Of a stretch of DNA of 64,000 nucleotides, positions 33,201 through 41,429 are shown piece after piece. The notes beneath the pieces are model-generated. The model made no database searches, was not told the origin of the DNA, and was given only the letters and a program-made list of their open reading frames with translations. Every line of letters starts with the position of its first letter. The first letter of the stretch is position 1. The stretch comes from Microbacterium sp. SORGH_AS_0862. GTDB lineage: Bacteria > Actinomycetota > Actinomycetes > Actinomycetales > Microbacteriaceae. The DNA lies in the NCBI RefSeq assembly GCF_030818795.1, contig NZ_JAUTAY010000001.1, positions 1,798,001 through 1,862,000 of the forward strand, written 5' to 3'. Made by a program: the position numbers and the translations under genes.

Positions 33201-33439
33201 TGGGGATCACGGGCCACGGCGGCTTCATCTCGCAGCCGTTGGCCATCGTGGTCATCGGCGGATTGGTCTCCTCGACGGTGCTGACACTGCTCGTGCTGCC
33301 GACGCTCTACAACCTCGTCGAGGGTGCGAAAGAGCGCCGACGTGCGCGCCGCGCCGGCGACGAACCGGCATCCGGCTCGCCCGAGACCGCCGGGGAGCCC
33401 GATGCGCCGACGACACGGCGGGCGCTGCGGGGGGCGTGA
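30275..33439 (+). CDS. RND-family efflux permease (AcrB-like)
   Basis: This 1054-residue inner-membrane exporter has the AcrB/MexB/HAE1 layout of twelve helices and two large extracytoplasmic loops. Family marks are the N-terminal LKNRALIALITIVAAIFGSLALTSLKQELIP, the helix-4 proton-relay pair in GRVVDDSIVVIENIRRH and the second-half GVLMLIGIVVTNAIVLVDLVNQYR. The start is GTG 30275. No membrane-fusion or outer-membrane partner gene is adjacent, as usual in Gram-positive bacteria. The substrate is unknown; in actinobacteria such proteins export lipids or drugs. The 3' end overlaps the converging gene by 188 bases. Confidence 0.93.
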   Translation: MSHLAVLSLKNRALIALITIVAAIFGSLALTSLKQELIPSVEFPQLSILSTYPGASPEVVSNDVSTPIETAIQGVPGLESTTATSTTNASIVRASFTYGTNLATAEQKISLAIGRIKDQLPTGVEPNVISVSIDDLPVIQLAVTGYSDEQAIQDKLESAVIPEIQDVAGVNAAQIVGGVGKRVVITPDAAKLAASGFTQQAITDALDKNGVLFPGGAITEGDQTLTVQTGAKLTSVDELAALPLVPTDAAQFGAGTVTIGQVTTVAEAADPVTSLSRVNGEPALTIAVTKLPAANTVDVSRAVTDALPQLSDALGGDAQFSVVFDQAPYIEQSIEALAQEGLLGLVFAVLVILIFLLSVRATIVTAISIPTSVLITFIGIQAFGYSLNILTLGALTIAIGRVVDDSIVVIENIRRHYVGEADKRASILLAVREVAAAVTASTITTVAVFLPIAFVGDLTGELFRPFALTVTLAMVASLFVSLTIVPVLAYWFLKPGKPVQGPDGESIDPEDPAAPPSRLQKAYLPVLSWTLKHSWVTLGLALLVLVGTGALAPLMKTNFLGDSGQNTLTITQTLGPAASLDAEDAAASRVEETLKGVDGIETVQVSIGSSGSAVRDAFSGGSGGITYSITTDAGADQLALRDRVQSALADLDDVGTIALASSGGGFGSSDIEIDVTAPDQQTLQEATDAVQSGLEGKDGISQVTSNLSASLPYIAVTVDRDAAAARGLSEVAVGGLVSGTMQPRQVGSVEIDGTSLTVYLAASQVPVTIDDLRALTVPSVGGVVRLDEIATVEQSQGPTSITTERGQRTATVTVTPSGDDLTSANATVNKALADVSLPTGADASLGGVVTQQSDAFTQLGLAMLAAILIVYIVMVATFKSLRQPLLLLVSVPFAATGAILLQITTGVPLGVASLIGVLMLIGIVVTNAIVLVDLVNQYREKGLNAHDATVAGGSRRLRPILMTAAATIFALTPMALGITGHGGFISQPLAIVVIGGLVSSTVLTLLVLPTLYNLVEGAKERRRARRAGDEPASGSPETAGEPDAPTTRRALRGA

Positions 33440-34247
33440 TCTCGATGACCTCCGCGCCGGTCGCGACCCGCGCTTCGGCATCCGACGCCGGGGCACAGGC
33501 GACGGGCACCGGCTCCGTCGATGCGGATGCGGACACCGCCGGCTCGGTCTGAGCCGTGGGCGCACCGCACGCGGCCAGGGCGCTGAGGAACACGCCCGAC
33601 CACCCGAACATCGCGCTGAAGGCGATGACCTCGAAGAGGGCGAGGTTGATGGTGCCCGCGACGAAGACCCATGCTCCGGCGAACAGGCCGACGAACACGA
33701 ATCCCGTCGTGAGCACCAGCCGCTTCGGGAAGCGGTGCATCATGAACGGACTCGTCAGCAGGAGTCCTGCGAAGCCGAGGACCATCGCGGCGGCGACCCG
33801 ATCGTGGACGAATCCGTTGGTCGTCAGCGGCACGCATCCCACCAGGGCGAGGTTCGCGCCGACGACGGAGAAGAGGATGCGGGCGGTCTTCGCCGTACCG
33901 CGACGCACGCGCGTTCCCTCCAGCGGGCGAAGCTGACGCGCGGCCGCGCGAGCGAACAGCAGCACGGTGGAGCCGCCCAGGATGAGCGTGCCGTTGAAGA
34001 ACATCGCCGATGCGTCGCCGTACGTGCCGAGCTGGCTGAAGTGCAGCCGCCACCACTGCGGATTGGTCGTCGTCGCGATCGAGATCCCGAGCCCGGTGAG
34101 CAGGATCGTCAGTGCCAGCACGGCGAGACGCAGGGCATCCGCCTGCAGGAGCCCGGTCATCGCCCGGTGCAGGCGCACGCGCGGCGGCGTGGGGCCTGCC
34201 CCGCTGAGGCTCGAAGCAGGAAACGACGCGAACACGGTACGCAACAT
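33252..34247 (-). CDS. DUF998-like multi-helix membrane protein
   Basis: The first 240 residues contain about six membrane helices. They include LRLAVLALTILLTGLGISIATTTNPQWWRLHFSQLGTYGDASAMFFNGTLILGG and NGFVHDRVAAAMVLGFAGLLLTSPFMMHRFPKR, a pattern resembling DUF998/Frag1-like membrane proteins. The last 90 residues are Ala/Pro/Arg-rich and overlap the antisense of the RND exporter 3' end. ATG 34247 was chosen because GGAGGG lies 7-10 bases upstream; ATG 34160 is an alternative. The overlap means the true C-terminus is uncertain. Confidence 0.7.
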   Translation of the reverse strand: MLRTVFASFPASSLSGAGPTPPRVRLHRAMTGLLQADALRLAVLALTILLTGLGISIATTTNPQWWRLHFSQLGTYGDASAMFFNGTLILGGSTVLLFARAAARQLRPLEGTRVRRGTAKTARILFSVVGANLALVGCVPLTTNGFVHDRVAAAMVLGFAGLLLTSPFMMHRFPKRLVLTTGFVFVGLFAGAWVFVAGTINLALFEVIAFSAMFGWSGVFLSALAACGAPTAQTEPAVSASASTEPVPVACAPASDAEARVATGAEVIEITPPAAPAVSSAHRAPRRSRASRMPVRRRRGAHVGALSHPRRGCRASAARAVSAPSRRPIRR

Positions 34248-34532
34248 GCGGGTACCCTCCACCCAGACGGACACCGATCCGGCCGGTGGAACGTGGAGCC
34301 CCTTGCACGCACCGGCTGGTGAGCAGCTCAGCCGGTCGGCGTCGCCGCAGCGGCCGAAACCGCATGGGTCAACGATATCCGTCGGAGGTTACCGGCAAGC
34401 CCGGGACGTGTTACCGGCGGACGCGGAACAGGGCGTCCGTCCGCGCCCACCGAGCATCCGTTCGTCGAGCGAGCACTTCATCGGAGCGCGCTGGACAGAA
34501 GAATGCTCACTCGCGGGTCTCGGGCAGGCGTC

Positions 34533-35441
34533 TTAAGCGCGCGTGAGGGAGATGCCCCACTCGAGTTCCCACGTCTGGCCGGATTCGAGCCAGCGCAGGT
34601 CGCGGCCCGAGTTCAGAGCATCGGCGGGGGCCGTCATCGGCTCGATCGCAACCGCGACCTCCTGCCCCGGGTAGCGGTCGGTCGTGAAGACCTGGAGGTA
34701 CTCGAACCCGGCGCCGGCCCAGAGTTCGAGGCGTCGGCCATCGGGGGCGTGGAGCACACCGCGAACGCGCCCGTCCGCCCCACGGCGGAGGGTCGAATAG
34801 GCGGTGTCGAGCGTGAGGTCTCCGACCCGGCGCGGTGTGCGCAGGTCGTGCGCCGCATCGACGGGCTCCTCGGAGACCGGCAGGTTGCGCTCGTCGAGGC
34901 GGAACCACGTCGCCGCATCCACTTCGAGCTGGAGCTCGGCGGTGGGGACGTCGGAGATGCAAAGGTACGGATGCGTTCCGAGCGCGACAGGCGCCGCATC
35001 CGAGCCGACGTTCGTGATCCGATGCAGCACCTCGAGGCCGTCGTCGGTCAGGGCGTAGGTGACGCGGGTCGCGAGGTGGAAGGGGTAGCCGGTCTGGGGG
35101 AAGACCTGGGCCTCGAGCGTCACGGCGTCCGCCTGGGAGCCCACCACCCGATAAGCCGCGAAGCGCAGCAGTCCGTGCGAGGCGTTGCCGAGCTTGGGCT
35201 CGGTGAGCGCGAGCTGGTAGTCGGTGCCGCGCTGCGACCAGCGTCCGTCGCGCACTCTGTTGGGCCAGGGCACCAGGACGACCCCGGATGCGGCGGGCGT
35301 CGCGGCGGTGTCGGGATAGTGCGGCACGAGGTCCACGCCGTCGATCCGCAACGCGCGCAGGGAGGCACCTACCTCGGTGATCTCGGCCGATCCATTCGAC
35401 GATGACAGGCGGTGACGGACTCCGGTCGGATCGGCGCTCAT
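34533..35441 (-). CDS. Aldose 1-epimerase family protein
   Basis: This 302-residue cytoplasmic protein has the galactose-mutarotase beta-sandwich. Marks are GVVLVPWPNRVRDGRW (the arginine after the WPNR motif), ASHGLLRFAAYRVV (with the catalytic-type histidine), ALGTHPYLCI (second histidine) and EYLQVFTTDRYPGQEVAVAIEPMTAPADALN (terminal glutamate). It should interconvert alpha and beta anomers of an aldohexose or hexose phosphate. ATG 35441 after GAGAGG was chosen. It is monocistronic, with about 230 bases to the divergent helicase gene. Confidence 0.92.
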   Translation of the reverse strand: MSADPTGVRHRLSSSNGSAEITEVGASLRALRIDGVDLVPHYPDTAATPAASGVVLVPWPNRVRDGRWSQRGTDYQLALTEPKLGNASHGLLRFAAYRVVGSQADAVTLEAQVFPQTGYPFHLATRVTYALTDDGLEVLHRITNVGSDAAPVALGTHPYLCISDVPTAELQLEVDAATWFRLDERNLPVSEEPVDAAHDLRTPRRVGDLTLDTAYSTLRRGADGRVRGVLHAPDGRRLELWAGAGFEYLQVFTTDRYPGQEVAVAIEPMTAPADALNSGRDLRWLESGQTWELEWGISLTRA

Positions 35442-35675
35442 CCTCTCAGCGTACTCACGTGAGGCACTTTCCCAGTCGCGTGGGTTACTCTGGAATGTCG
35501 GCTCTGGACACCGCGTGGTGCGCGGATGGGTTTGTGAGTCCATGGGGCCGATGGTGAGCGCCGCTCGGCGCACATGACCATCATCGAAAATGGCCCCGGC
35601 CGACGGTAGTCCGGGTATGCCCGCGTTCTGAGCGGGTGCTGTTCTCGTGCGAAGAGAACCCAGGAAGAATCACCC

Positions 35676-37859
35676 ATGCCCAAGAACAAGAAGCCCGCCG
35701 GCGGACGTCCGGCCAAGAACTTCGAGCCCCGCTACGGCGCGAAGACCTCCTTCCAGGACCGCAAGCGTCGTCCGGGCGAGTCCTCGGCCGGCTCGACCGG
35801 CTCCAAGAGCCCCAACCACCGCGGCTACCGCGAGGAGGTCGCGGAGTCGGCGCCCAAGCGCCGCTGGACCGCCGCCGAGCGCGCCGGCCGCGACGAGGCC
35901 CGCGGCATCCGCGAGGGCCGTCCTGCGCGTTCGTTCGACGAGCGTCCCGCCCGTCGTGACGGTGACCGCCCGGCCCGTTCGTTCGACGACCGTCCCCGTC
36001 GCTCGTACGACGAGCGTCCGGCACGTTCGTTCGATGACCGTCCGCGTCGTTCCTTCGACGACCGCCCTGCCCGTCGTGACGGAGATCGTCCCGCGCGTTC
36101 GTTCGACGACCGTCCCCGTCGGTCCTTCGACGACCGTCCCGCTCGCTCCTTCGACGAGCGTCCCGCACGTCGCGAGGGCGATCGTCCGGCGCGTTCTTTC
36201 GATGACCGTCCGCGTCGTTCGTTCGACGAGCGTCCGGCTCGTCGTGACGGTGATCGTCCGGCGCGTTCGTTCGATGACCGTCCGCGTCGTTCGTTCGACG
36301 AGCGTCCGGCTCGTCGTGACGGTGATCGTCCGGCGCGTTCGTTCGATGACCGTCCGCGTCGTTCGTTCGACGAGCGTCCGGCTCGCCGTGACGGTGATCG
36401 TCCGGCGCGTGCGTTCGGCGATCGTCCCGCGCGTTCGTTCGATGACCGTCCCCGTCGCTCCTTCGATGACCGCCCGGCGCGTTCGTTCGATGACCGCCCG
36501 GCGCGTTCGTTCGACGACCGTCCGCGCCGTTCGTTCGACGACCGCCCCGCGCGCCGCGAGGGCGGAAACCGTTCGGATTGGAACGCGACGGCCGCCAAGG
36601 CGCATGACCAGCACGTCGACGTCGTGCATGAGCGTCTCGAGGCCGAAGCCGTCCAGGCTGAGACCATCGAGGGGCAGGGCTTCGGTGAGCTCGGTCTCGG
36701 TCAGAACATCGTGAAGGTGCTCGCCGAGCTCGGCGCCCCCAGCCCGTTCCCGATCCAGTCCGCGACGATCCCCCCGATCCTCGAGGGGCGCGACGTGCTC
36801 GCCCGTGGCCGTACCGGCTCCGGCAAGACCATTGCCTTCGGCGCGCCGCTGGTCGAGCGCATCCTGCGCTCGCAGGCGGGCACCCGTCGCGAGTTCGGTC
36901 GCCGCCCCAAGGCGCTCATCCTCGCGCCGACGCGTGAGCTCGCGCTCCAGATCGACCGCACGGTGCAGCCGATCGCGCGCAGCGTCGGCCTGTTCACCAC
37001 GCAGATCTACGGCGGCGTGCCCCAGGCGCGTCAGGTCGGTGCGCTCAAGAAGGGCATCGACATCATCATCGGTACTCCTGGCCGCATCGAGGACCTCATC
37101 AACCAGGGCAAGCTCGACCTGTCCGAGGTGCAGGTCTCGGTGCTGGACGAGGCCGACCACATGGCAGAGCTCGGATTCGCCGAGCCCGTGCAGCGCATCC
37201 TGCGTCTGACGGGCGAGGGCAGCCAGAAGCTGCTGTTCTCCGCCACGCTCGACCGCGAGGTCGCGGCCCTCGTCGACGAGTTCCTCGTCGACCCGGCCGT
37301 CTACGAGGTCGCGGGTGAGACGCAGGAGACCGGAACGATCGACCACCGTGTCTTCGTCGTCGACCACCGCGACAAGGCCGAGCTGCTCGCATCCCTCGTG
37401 GACCGCGACGGCAAGACGCTCGTCTTCTCGCGCACCCGCGCGTTCGCCGAGATGCTCGTCGAGAACTTCGAGGATGCCGGCATCTCCGCCGTCGCCCTGC
37501 ACGGAGACCTCAACCAGGCCAAGCGCACGCGCAACCTGCAGCGCTTGACCGACGGCAAGGTCAACGTGCTGGTCGCCACCGACGTGGCGGCGCGCGGCAT
37601 CCACGTCGACGACATCGACCTGGTCATCCAGGCCGACGCTCCTGATGAGTACAAGACGTACCTGCACCGCTCGGGCCGCACCGGCCGCGCCGGCCGCAGC
37701 GGCACCGTCGTCACCCTGGTGCCGCGTCAGCGTCGCCGTCGTATGACGGAGCTGCTCTCGCGCGCCGAGATCGACGCGCCGTTCGAAGAGGTGCGCCCCG
37801 GCGACGACGTCGTCGAGGAGGTCGCCGGGCGCCAGCTCGCCGACGTCGCCTCCGCCTGA
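35676..37859 (+). CDS. DEAD-box RNA helicase with RGD-rich repeat arm
   Basis: This 727-residue protein has a basic/acidic low-complexity N-terminus: residues 85-298 are repeats of RPARSFDDRPRRSFDERPARRDGD. A DEAD-box core follows. It has the Q motif FPIQSATIP (about 353-361), Walker A ARGRTGSGKT (about 370-379), PTREL, DEAD (491-494), SAT and the C-terminal VATDVAARGIHVDDIDLVI and HRSGRTGRAGR. It unwinds RNA duplexes; the charged arm probably binds RNA. The 234-base leader upstream is long, as for cold-inducible helicases, but no cold-shock signature was recognised. The repeat region is nearly identical at the DNA level, which suggests recent expansion. Confidence 0.95.
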   Translation: MPKNKKPAGGRPAKNFEPRYGAKTSFQDRKRRPGESSAGSTGSKSPNHRGYREEVAESAPKRRWTAAERAGRDEARGIREGRPARSFDERPARRDGDRPARSFDDRPRRSYDERPARSFDDRPRRSFDDRPARRDGDRPARSFDDRPRRSFDDRPARSFDERPARREGDRPARSFDDRPRRSFDERPARRDGDRPARSFDDRPRRSFDERPARRDGDRPARSFDDRPRRSFDERPARRDGDRPARAFGDRPARSFDDRPRRSFDDRPARSFDDRPARSFDDRPRRSFDDRPARREGGNRSDWNATAAKAHDQHVDVVHERLEAEAVQAETIEGQGFGELGLGQNIVKVLAELGAPSPFPIQSATIPPILEGRDVLARGRTGSGKTIAFGAPLVERILRSQAGTRREFGRRPKALILAPTRELALQIDRTVQPIARSVGLFTTQIYGGVPQARQVGALKKGIDIIIGTPGRIEDLINQGKLDLSEVQVSVLDEADHMAELGFAEPVQRILRLTGEGSQKLLFSATLDREVAALVDEFLVDPAVYEVAGETQETGTIDHRVFVVDHRDKAELLASLVDRDGKTLVFSRTRAFAEMLVENFEDAGISAVALHGDLNQAKRTRNLQRLTDGKVNVLVATDVAARGIHVDDIDLVIQADAPDEYKTYLHRSGRTGRAGRSGTVVTLVPRQRRRRMTELLSRAEIDAPFEEVRPGDDVVEEVAGRQLADVASA
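35928..36570 (+). repeat. In-frame tandem repeats within the DEAD-box gene
   Basis: The array encodes an arm of RPARSFDDRPRRSFDERPARRDGD-type repeats (24 residues, 72 bases). Three consecutive 72-base units from about 36180 to 36396 are almost identical in nucleotide sequence. Flanking units are diverged or shortened. Because the unit length is a multiple of three, gain or loss of copies preserves the frame and could vary arm length between strains. Confidence 0.88.
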
Positions 37860-37870
37860 CGCCGAGTCAC

Positions 37871-37905
37871 GCAACGCCCCCTCGCCCCGTGCGAGGGGGC
37901 GTTGC
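37871..37905. terminator. Terminator between DEAD-box and radical SAM genes
   Basis: A perfect 15-bp stem GCAACGCCCCCTCGC and its complement (37871-37885, 37891-37905) with a 5-base CCCGT loop lies in the 58-base gap of two converging genes. It is U-less but symmetric and strong, so it can serve both genes. Confidence 0.8.
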
Positions 37906-37917
37906 CGCGTCTGGGGG

Positions 37918-38985
37918 TCAGAACAGCCGCGCGGGCTGCGGCGCCGGTCCGGTGGCGCGCACGGATGCGGCGGCCGCCGCCGCACGTGCGCCCGGGGTGA
38001 CCGGACGCGCACGCACCGGCTCCTCCTCGTCGCGGCCGTCGAGACCGTGCACCCGCAGCAGAGGTCGCACGCGCCGCCCGAGCCACTGCCGGTACGCCTT
38101 CGGGGCGCTCACCGACGCCCCCGGATACAGCCCCAGGTAGCTCGAGACGAGCTCGGGATGCTCGCGTCGCAGCCACGTCATGAACCAGGGCTTCACGCCG
38201 GGGCGCAGATGCAGTGCGCCGTAGACGACGCGGACCGCCCCCGCCGCCTTGATCCGTCGCAACGCATCGTCGAGTGCCGCGATCGAGTCCGTCAAGTGCG
38301 GCATCACGGGCATGAGGAAGACCGTGACGCGAAAGCCCGCATCCGTTGCCGCCCGCACCGTGTCGAGCCGGGCTTGCGCCGTCGGCGTGCCCGGCTCGAC
38401 AGAGCGTTGCAGGTCGTCGTCGAAGAGGGCGATCGACATCGCGATCGACACGGCGACCCGCTCGTGCGCCCGCTGCAGCACCGGCAGGTCGCGACGCAGC
38501 AGCGTGCCCTTCGTGAGGAGGGAGAAGGGTGTTCCGGATGCAGCCAGGGCGTCGATGATGCCGGGCATGAGCCGGTAGCGCCCTTCCGCGCGTTGGTAGG
38601 GATCGGTGTTCGTGCCGAGGGCGACGTGCTCACGGCCCCACGAGCTGCGGGCGAGCTCGCGTTCGAGCACCTCCGCGATGTTCACCTTCACCACGACCTG
38701 GGTGTCGAAGTCGCGACCCGCGTCGAGGTCGAGGTACGTGTGCGTTCCGCGTGCGAAGCAGTATGTGCAGGCGTGGCTGCATCCCCGGTACGGGTTGATC
38801 GTCCAGTCGAAGGGCATCGCGGACGAGCCGGGGACGTGGTTCAACGCCGAACGCGCCGCGACCTCGTGGAAGGTCATTCCGGCGAACTCCGGTGTCGTCA
38901 CCGAGCGCACGAGGCCGTCGAGTCGCTCCATGCCGGGGAGTGCCGCCGCATCCTCCTCGCCGACCTTTTGACCGTTCCACCGCAT
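37918..38985 (-). CDS. Rv2578c-type radical SAM protein
   Basis: This 355-residue protein carries the radical SAM iron-sulphur motif as RGCSHACTYC (Cys69, Cys73, Cys76), followed by FARGTHTYLDLD and ALGTNTDPYQRAEG. This is the Rv2578c subfamily, found widely in actinobacteria and distantly related to the DNA-repair photolyase SplB. The real substrate is not established. ATG 38985 (MRWNGQKVGEED) matches the start of relatives; a longer start at 39015 adds ten residues. The C-terminus is an Ala/Arg-rich extension. It converges on the DEAD-box gene with a shared terminator. Confidence 0.92.
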   Translation of the reverse strand: MRWNGQKVGEEDAAALPGMERLDGLVRSVTTPEFAGMTFHEVAARSALNHVPGSSAMPFDWTINPYRGCSHACTYCFARGTHTYLDLDAGRDFDTQVVVKVNIAEVLERELARSSWGREHVALGTNTDPYQRAEGRYRLMPGIIDALAASGTPFSLLTKGTLLRRDLPVLQRAHERVAVSIAMSIALFDDDLQRSVEPGTPTAQARLDTVRAATDAGFRVTVFLMPVMPHLTDSIAALDDALRRIKAAGAVRVVYGALHLRPGVKPWFMTWLRREHPELVSSYLGLYPGASVSAPKAYRQWLGRRVRPLLRVHGLDGRDEEEPVRARPVTPGARAAAAAASVRATGPAPQPARLF

Positions 38986-39093
38986 GCGGATAGTGGAACA
39001 AAGATTCGATTCCATGTCAACCCGGTCGAAGAATTATTCGTACAGGAGTGTGATCGGAGTCGTCGGGTGTGCACGCGGGAGGCACAATAGAGC

Positions 39094-40059
39094 GTGATCT
39101 CCACCGCGTCACCCGAGACGCTCACGTCGCGCCGCGCTGCGCGTGTCGCGTCCGGCCGCCTCCGCCGCCGCCGCATCGCGGTCGCGTGCGCCGTAGCGGC
39201 CGGTGTCGTCGTGGCGGCACTGTGGATGAGTGCACTGCTGGCAGGAGGGCCGGCGACCGTCGTCGGCGCGCCGGAGGCTCCGCCTGCCGCGCAGAGCATC
39301 CCCGCGCCGGTCTTCACCCGGGCGCCCGCGGCCGCATCCATCTGCGACGACCCTGCCGTCGCCGCAGCGGTGGCGGCAGGCGACGACGAGGCCGTGATCG
39401 TGGCCGCCGGCGGGGGGATGTCGTTCCGCGAGGCCGTCGTCTCGGGAACCGCCCCGTGCATCTCGCTGTCGGATCCGGCCCGCCGGTGGGTCGTCGTCAA
39501 CAAGCAGCGTCCCCTGAACCCGCTCGACTACGAGCCCCAGGGCGTCGTGCAGGTGCAGGGCCTGCAGACCTTCAACGCCGGAGTGCTCCGCCAGGATGCC
39601 GCCGCCGCGCTGCAACAGATGGCGGAGGCCGTCGAGACGGCCGGGGTCGGCTCGCTCGGACAGCTCAGCGGCTACCGCTCCTACGACACCCAGGTGGCGA
39701 CCTATCAGGAGAACGTCGCGCGCGGCGGGCAGGCCGAAGCGGAAGTCTCGAGCGCCAGGCCCGGCTTCAGCGAGCACCAGCTCGGGCTCGCCATGGACCT
39801 CATGCCCTGCGCCGGCGGATGCGGCACGCTGGACGACTTCGGAACCTCCCCCGAGGGCCAGTGGGTGGCGGCGAACGCCTGGCAGTTCGGTTTCATCGTG
39901 CGGTACGAGCAGGGGCACACGCCCGTGACCGGGTACGAGGCGGAGCCCTGGCACCTGCGCTACATCGGACCCGAGCTGGCGCGCGCCTACCACGAGGGCG
40001 GCTGGCACACGCTGGAGGAGTTCTTCGGCCTCCCCGCCGCGCCCTCCTACGCCGGCTGA
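39094..40059 (+). CDS. D-alanyl-D-alanine carboxypeptidase (VanY, M15B)
   Basis: This 321-residue protein has a basic N-terminus and one membrane helix (about 27-50), then a linker and a zinc peptidase domain. The M15B metal and catalytic motif is SEHQLGLAMDL (about 225-235; H and D ligands) and the second histidine motif EPWHLRYIG (about 283-291). Upstream is LSGYRSYDTQVATYQ, typical of VanY/DacY. It trims the terminal D-Ala of peptidoglycan peptides outside the membrane. GTG 39094 was chosen. The usual 'EHQTGLAVDL' has Leu in place of Thr here; this is a small change not expected to affect zinc binding. Confidence 0.93.
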   Translation: MISTASPETLTSRRAARVASGRLRRRRIAVACAVAAGVVVAALWMSALLAGGPATVVGAPEAPPAAQSIPAPVFTRAPAAASICDDPAVAAAVAAGDDEAVIVAAGGGMSFREAVVSGTAPCISLSDPARRWVVVNKQRPLNPLDYEPQGVVQVQGLQTFNAGVLRQDAAAALQQMAEAVETAGVGSLGQLSGYRSYDTQVATYQENVARGGQAEAEVSSARPGFSEHQLGLAMDLMPCAGGCGTLDDFGTSPEGQWVAANAWQFGFIVRYEQGHTPVTGYEAEPWHLRYIGPELARAYHEGGWHTLEEFFGLPAAPSYAG

Positions 40060-40095
40060 CCCGGCTCACCGCATCCGGAGACCTAGCATGGAGAC

Positions 40096-41268
40096 ATGAT
40101 CCGCCTTCTGTTCTTCGTGGGGGCGGGGATGGCCCTCGGCGCTCTCGTGGTCTCGGAGATCGGCCCACCCGGGGCCGGCGAGATCACGTTTCCTCTCGGG
40201 ATGGCCCTGGCGATCTTCAGCGGCATCCTGATACTGATCGCAAGGGCCACGCGAGGAATGCCGGCCGCGTCGACCGCAGACCTCGACACGGCGCGATCCG
40301 AGGGCAGGACGGCCCTCGCGCGCATCGACGCGGTGACCCAGACCGGCACATTGATCAACGATCAGCCGGTGTGCGATCTCGACCTCAGCATCCAGCCGCT
40401 GGAGGGTCCCGCATATCGCGCGCGCGTCCGCCAGACCGTGCGGCTCGTGGACATCCCCAGGGTCCAGCCGGGGAGCCTGCGCGCGGTCGCACTGCTGCGC
40501 GCGGACGGTGCAGACGTGGCGATCGCCGACGATGACGTCACCCAAGCGCCGTACGCGGGAATCCGGATCCCCCCGCAGGCCGAACTCGGCGAGCCCCGCC
40601 TGCCCGAGCCCGGGACGGCCACGATCAAGGGGCGGCGGCGCGGACCGCTGATAGGCGTCGGCCCGAAGGGAAGAGGAGCGCGGTTCGTCCTGTTCGCCGT
40701 CGCGTTCCTCGTCGCGGGCGCATCGGTGGCCTTGCCCTACCCGACGGCGGTCGCGCAGACCGTCACCGCGCTCGGGGAGGGGCGGCTCACGGCGGATCTC
40801 CGCCAGTCGGAGGTCACCGCCGATGCGGTCGCGGCCCTCACCGCCAAGATCGGGCACGACCGGGTGGTCAGTATCTCCGTCGACGAGGACGTCATCCTCG
40901 TCGATGCCCCCGTGACGCCCGGCTCCACCGACACCGACCGCTGGGAGTACCGCCGCGGTGAGGTGACCCGCGACGGTCCGACGCCGTCGCAGCCGGATTC
41001 GGCCGCCGAGCAGTTCTCGCTCGACGAGGTTTCCTGGCCCGGGCTGTGGACCGCGATGCAGACGGCCGCCGACGCAGAGGGCATCGACAGCCTGAGCGGC
41101 GTCGCACTGCGGCTGGAGCGGGCGGCCGACAGCGGCATCGACTCGCCGACGTTCGGGCAGCACACGGGGCCGCTGCGCGCGCGTTTCTGGTTCGACGGCG
41201 ACTACCGCGCGGTCTTCTACGACGTCGCCCCGGACGGTACGGATCCGGTGCGTACCGAGGGTCGCTGA
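40096..41268 (+). CDS. Hypothetical multi-helix membrane protein
   Basis: This 390-residue protein has two N-terminal membrane helices (about 4-22, 31-50) and one near 195-217. Between them is a cytoplasmic domain of about 140 residues with beta-strand character (VTQTGTLINDQPVCDLDLSIQPLEGPAYRARVRQTVRLVDIPRVQPGS, reminiscent of a DUF3592-like fold). After the third helix, an exposed domain of about 170 residues runs to the end, with an acidic N-part and the end FWFDGDYRAVFYDVAPDG. No known catalytic motif is seen. It follows the vanY gene at 36 bases. Confidence 0.78.
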   Translation: MIRLLFFVGAGMALGALVVSEIGPPGAGEITFPLGMALAIFSGILILIARATRGMPAASTADLDTARSEGRTALARIDAVTQTGTLINDQPVCDLDLSIQPLEGPAYRARVRQTVRLVDIPRVQPGSLRAVALLRADGADVAIADDDVTQAPYAGIRIPPQAELGEPRLPEPGTATIKGRRRGPLIGVGPKGRGARFVLFAVAFLVAGASVALPYPTAVAQTVTALGEGRLTADLRQSEVTADAVAALTAKIGHDRVVSISVDEDVILVDAPVTPGSTDTDRWEYRRGEVTRDGPTPSQPDSAAEQFSLDEVSWPGLWTAMQTAADAEGIDSLSGVALRLERAADSGIDSPTFGQHTGPLRARFWFDGDYRAVFYDVAPDGTDPVRTEGR

Positions 41269-41429
41269 CCCGCTGGAGGGCCTCCACAATCGCGACACTC
41301 GGTTTCGCTATGCGTGGGATGCGATTCCACAGCGACGTGTGCTCGGGACCCGTCCGTCGGTTTAGGATCGCGGCAGGCGATGGCGCCGCAGCGTGTCGAC
41401 GCAGGCGCCCCGAGATGGAGGAGACGTCC

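Noticed and set aside
30149..33565. A minus-strand open frame of 1138 codons antisense to the RND exporter
   Set aside because: It is a composition effect of high-GC codon use. The protein is Arg/Asp/Gly-rich without fold, and the plus-strand frame has clear RND motifs.
35928..36570. CRISPR-like repeat in the helicase gene
   Set aside because: The repeats are in frame, encode a continuous protein arm and lie inside a clear gene.
35670..38012. A minus-strand open frame of 780 codons over the DEAD-box repeats
   Set aside because: It is the reverse reading of the charged repeats; the plus frame has all helicase motifs and a ribosome site.
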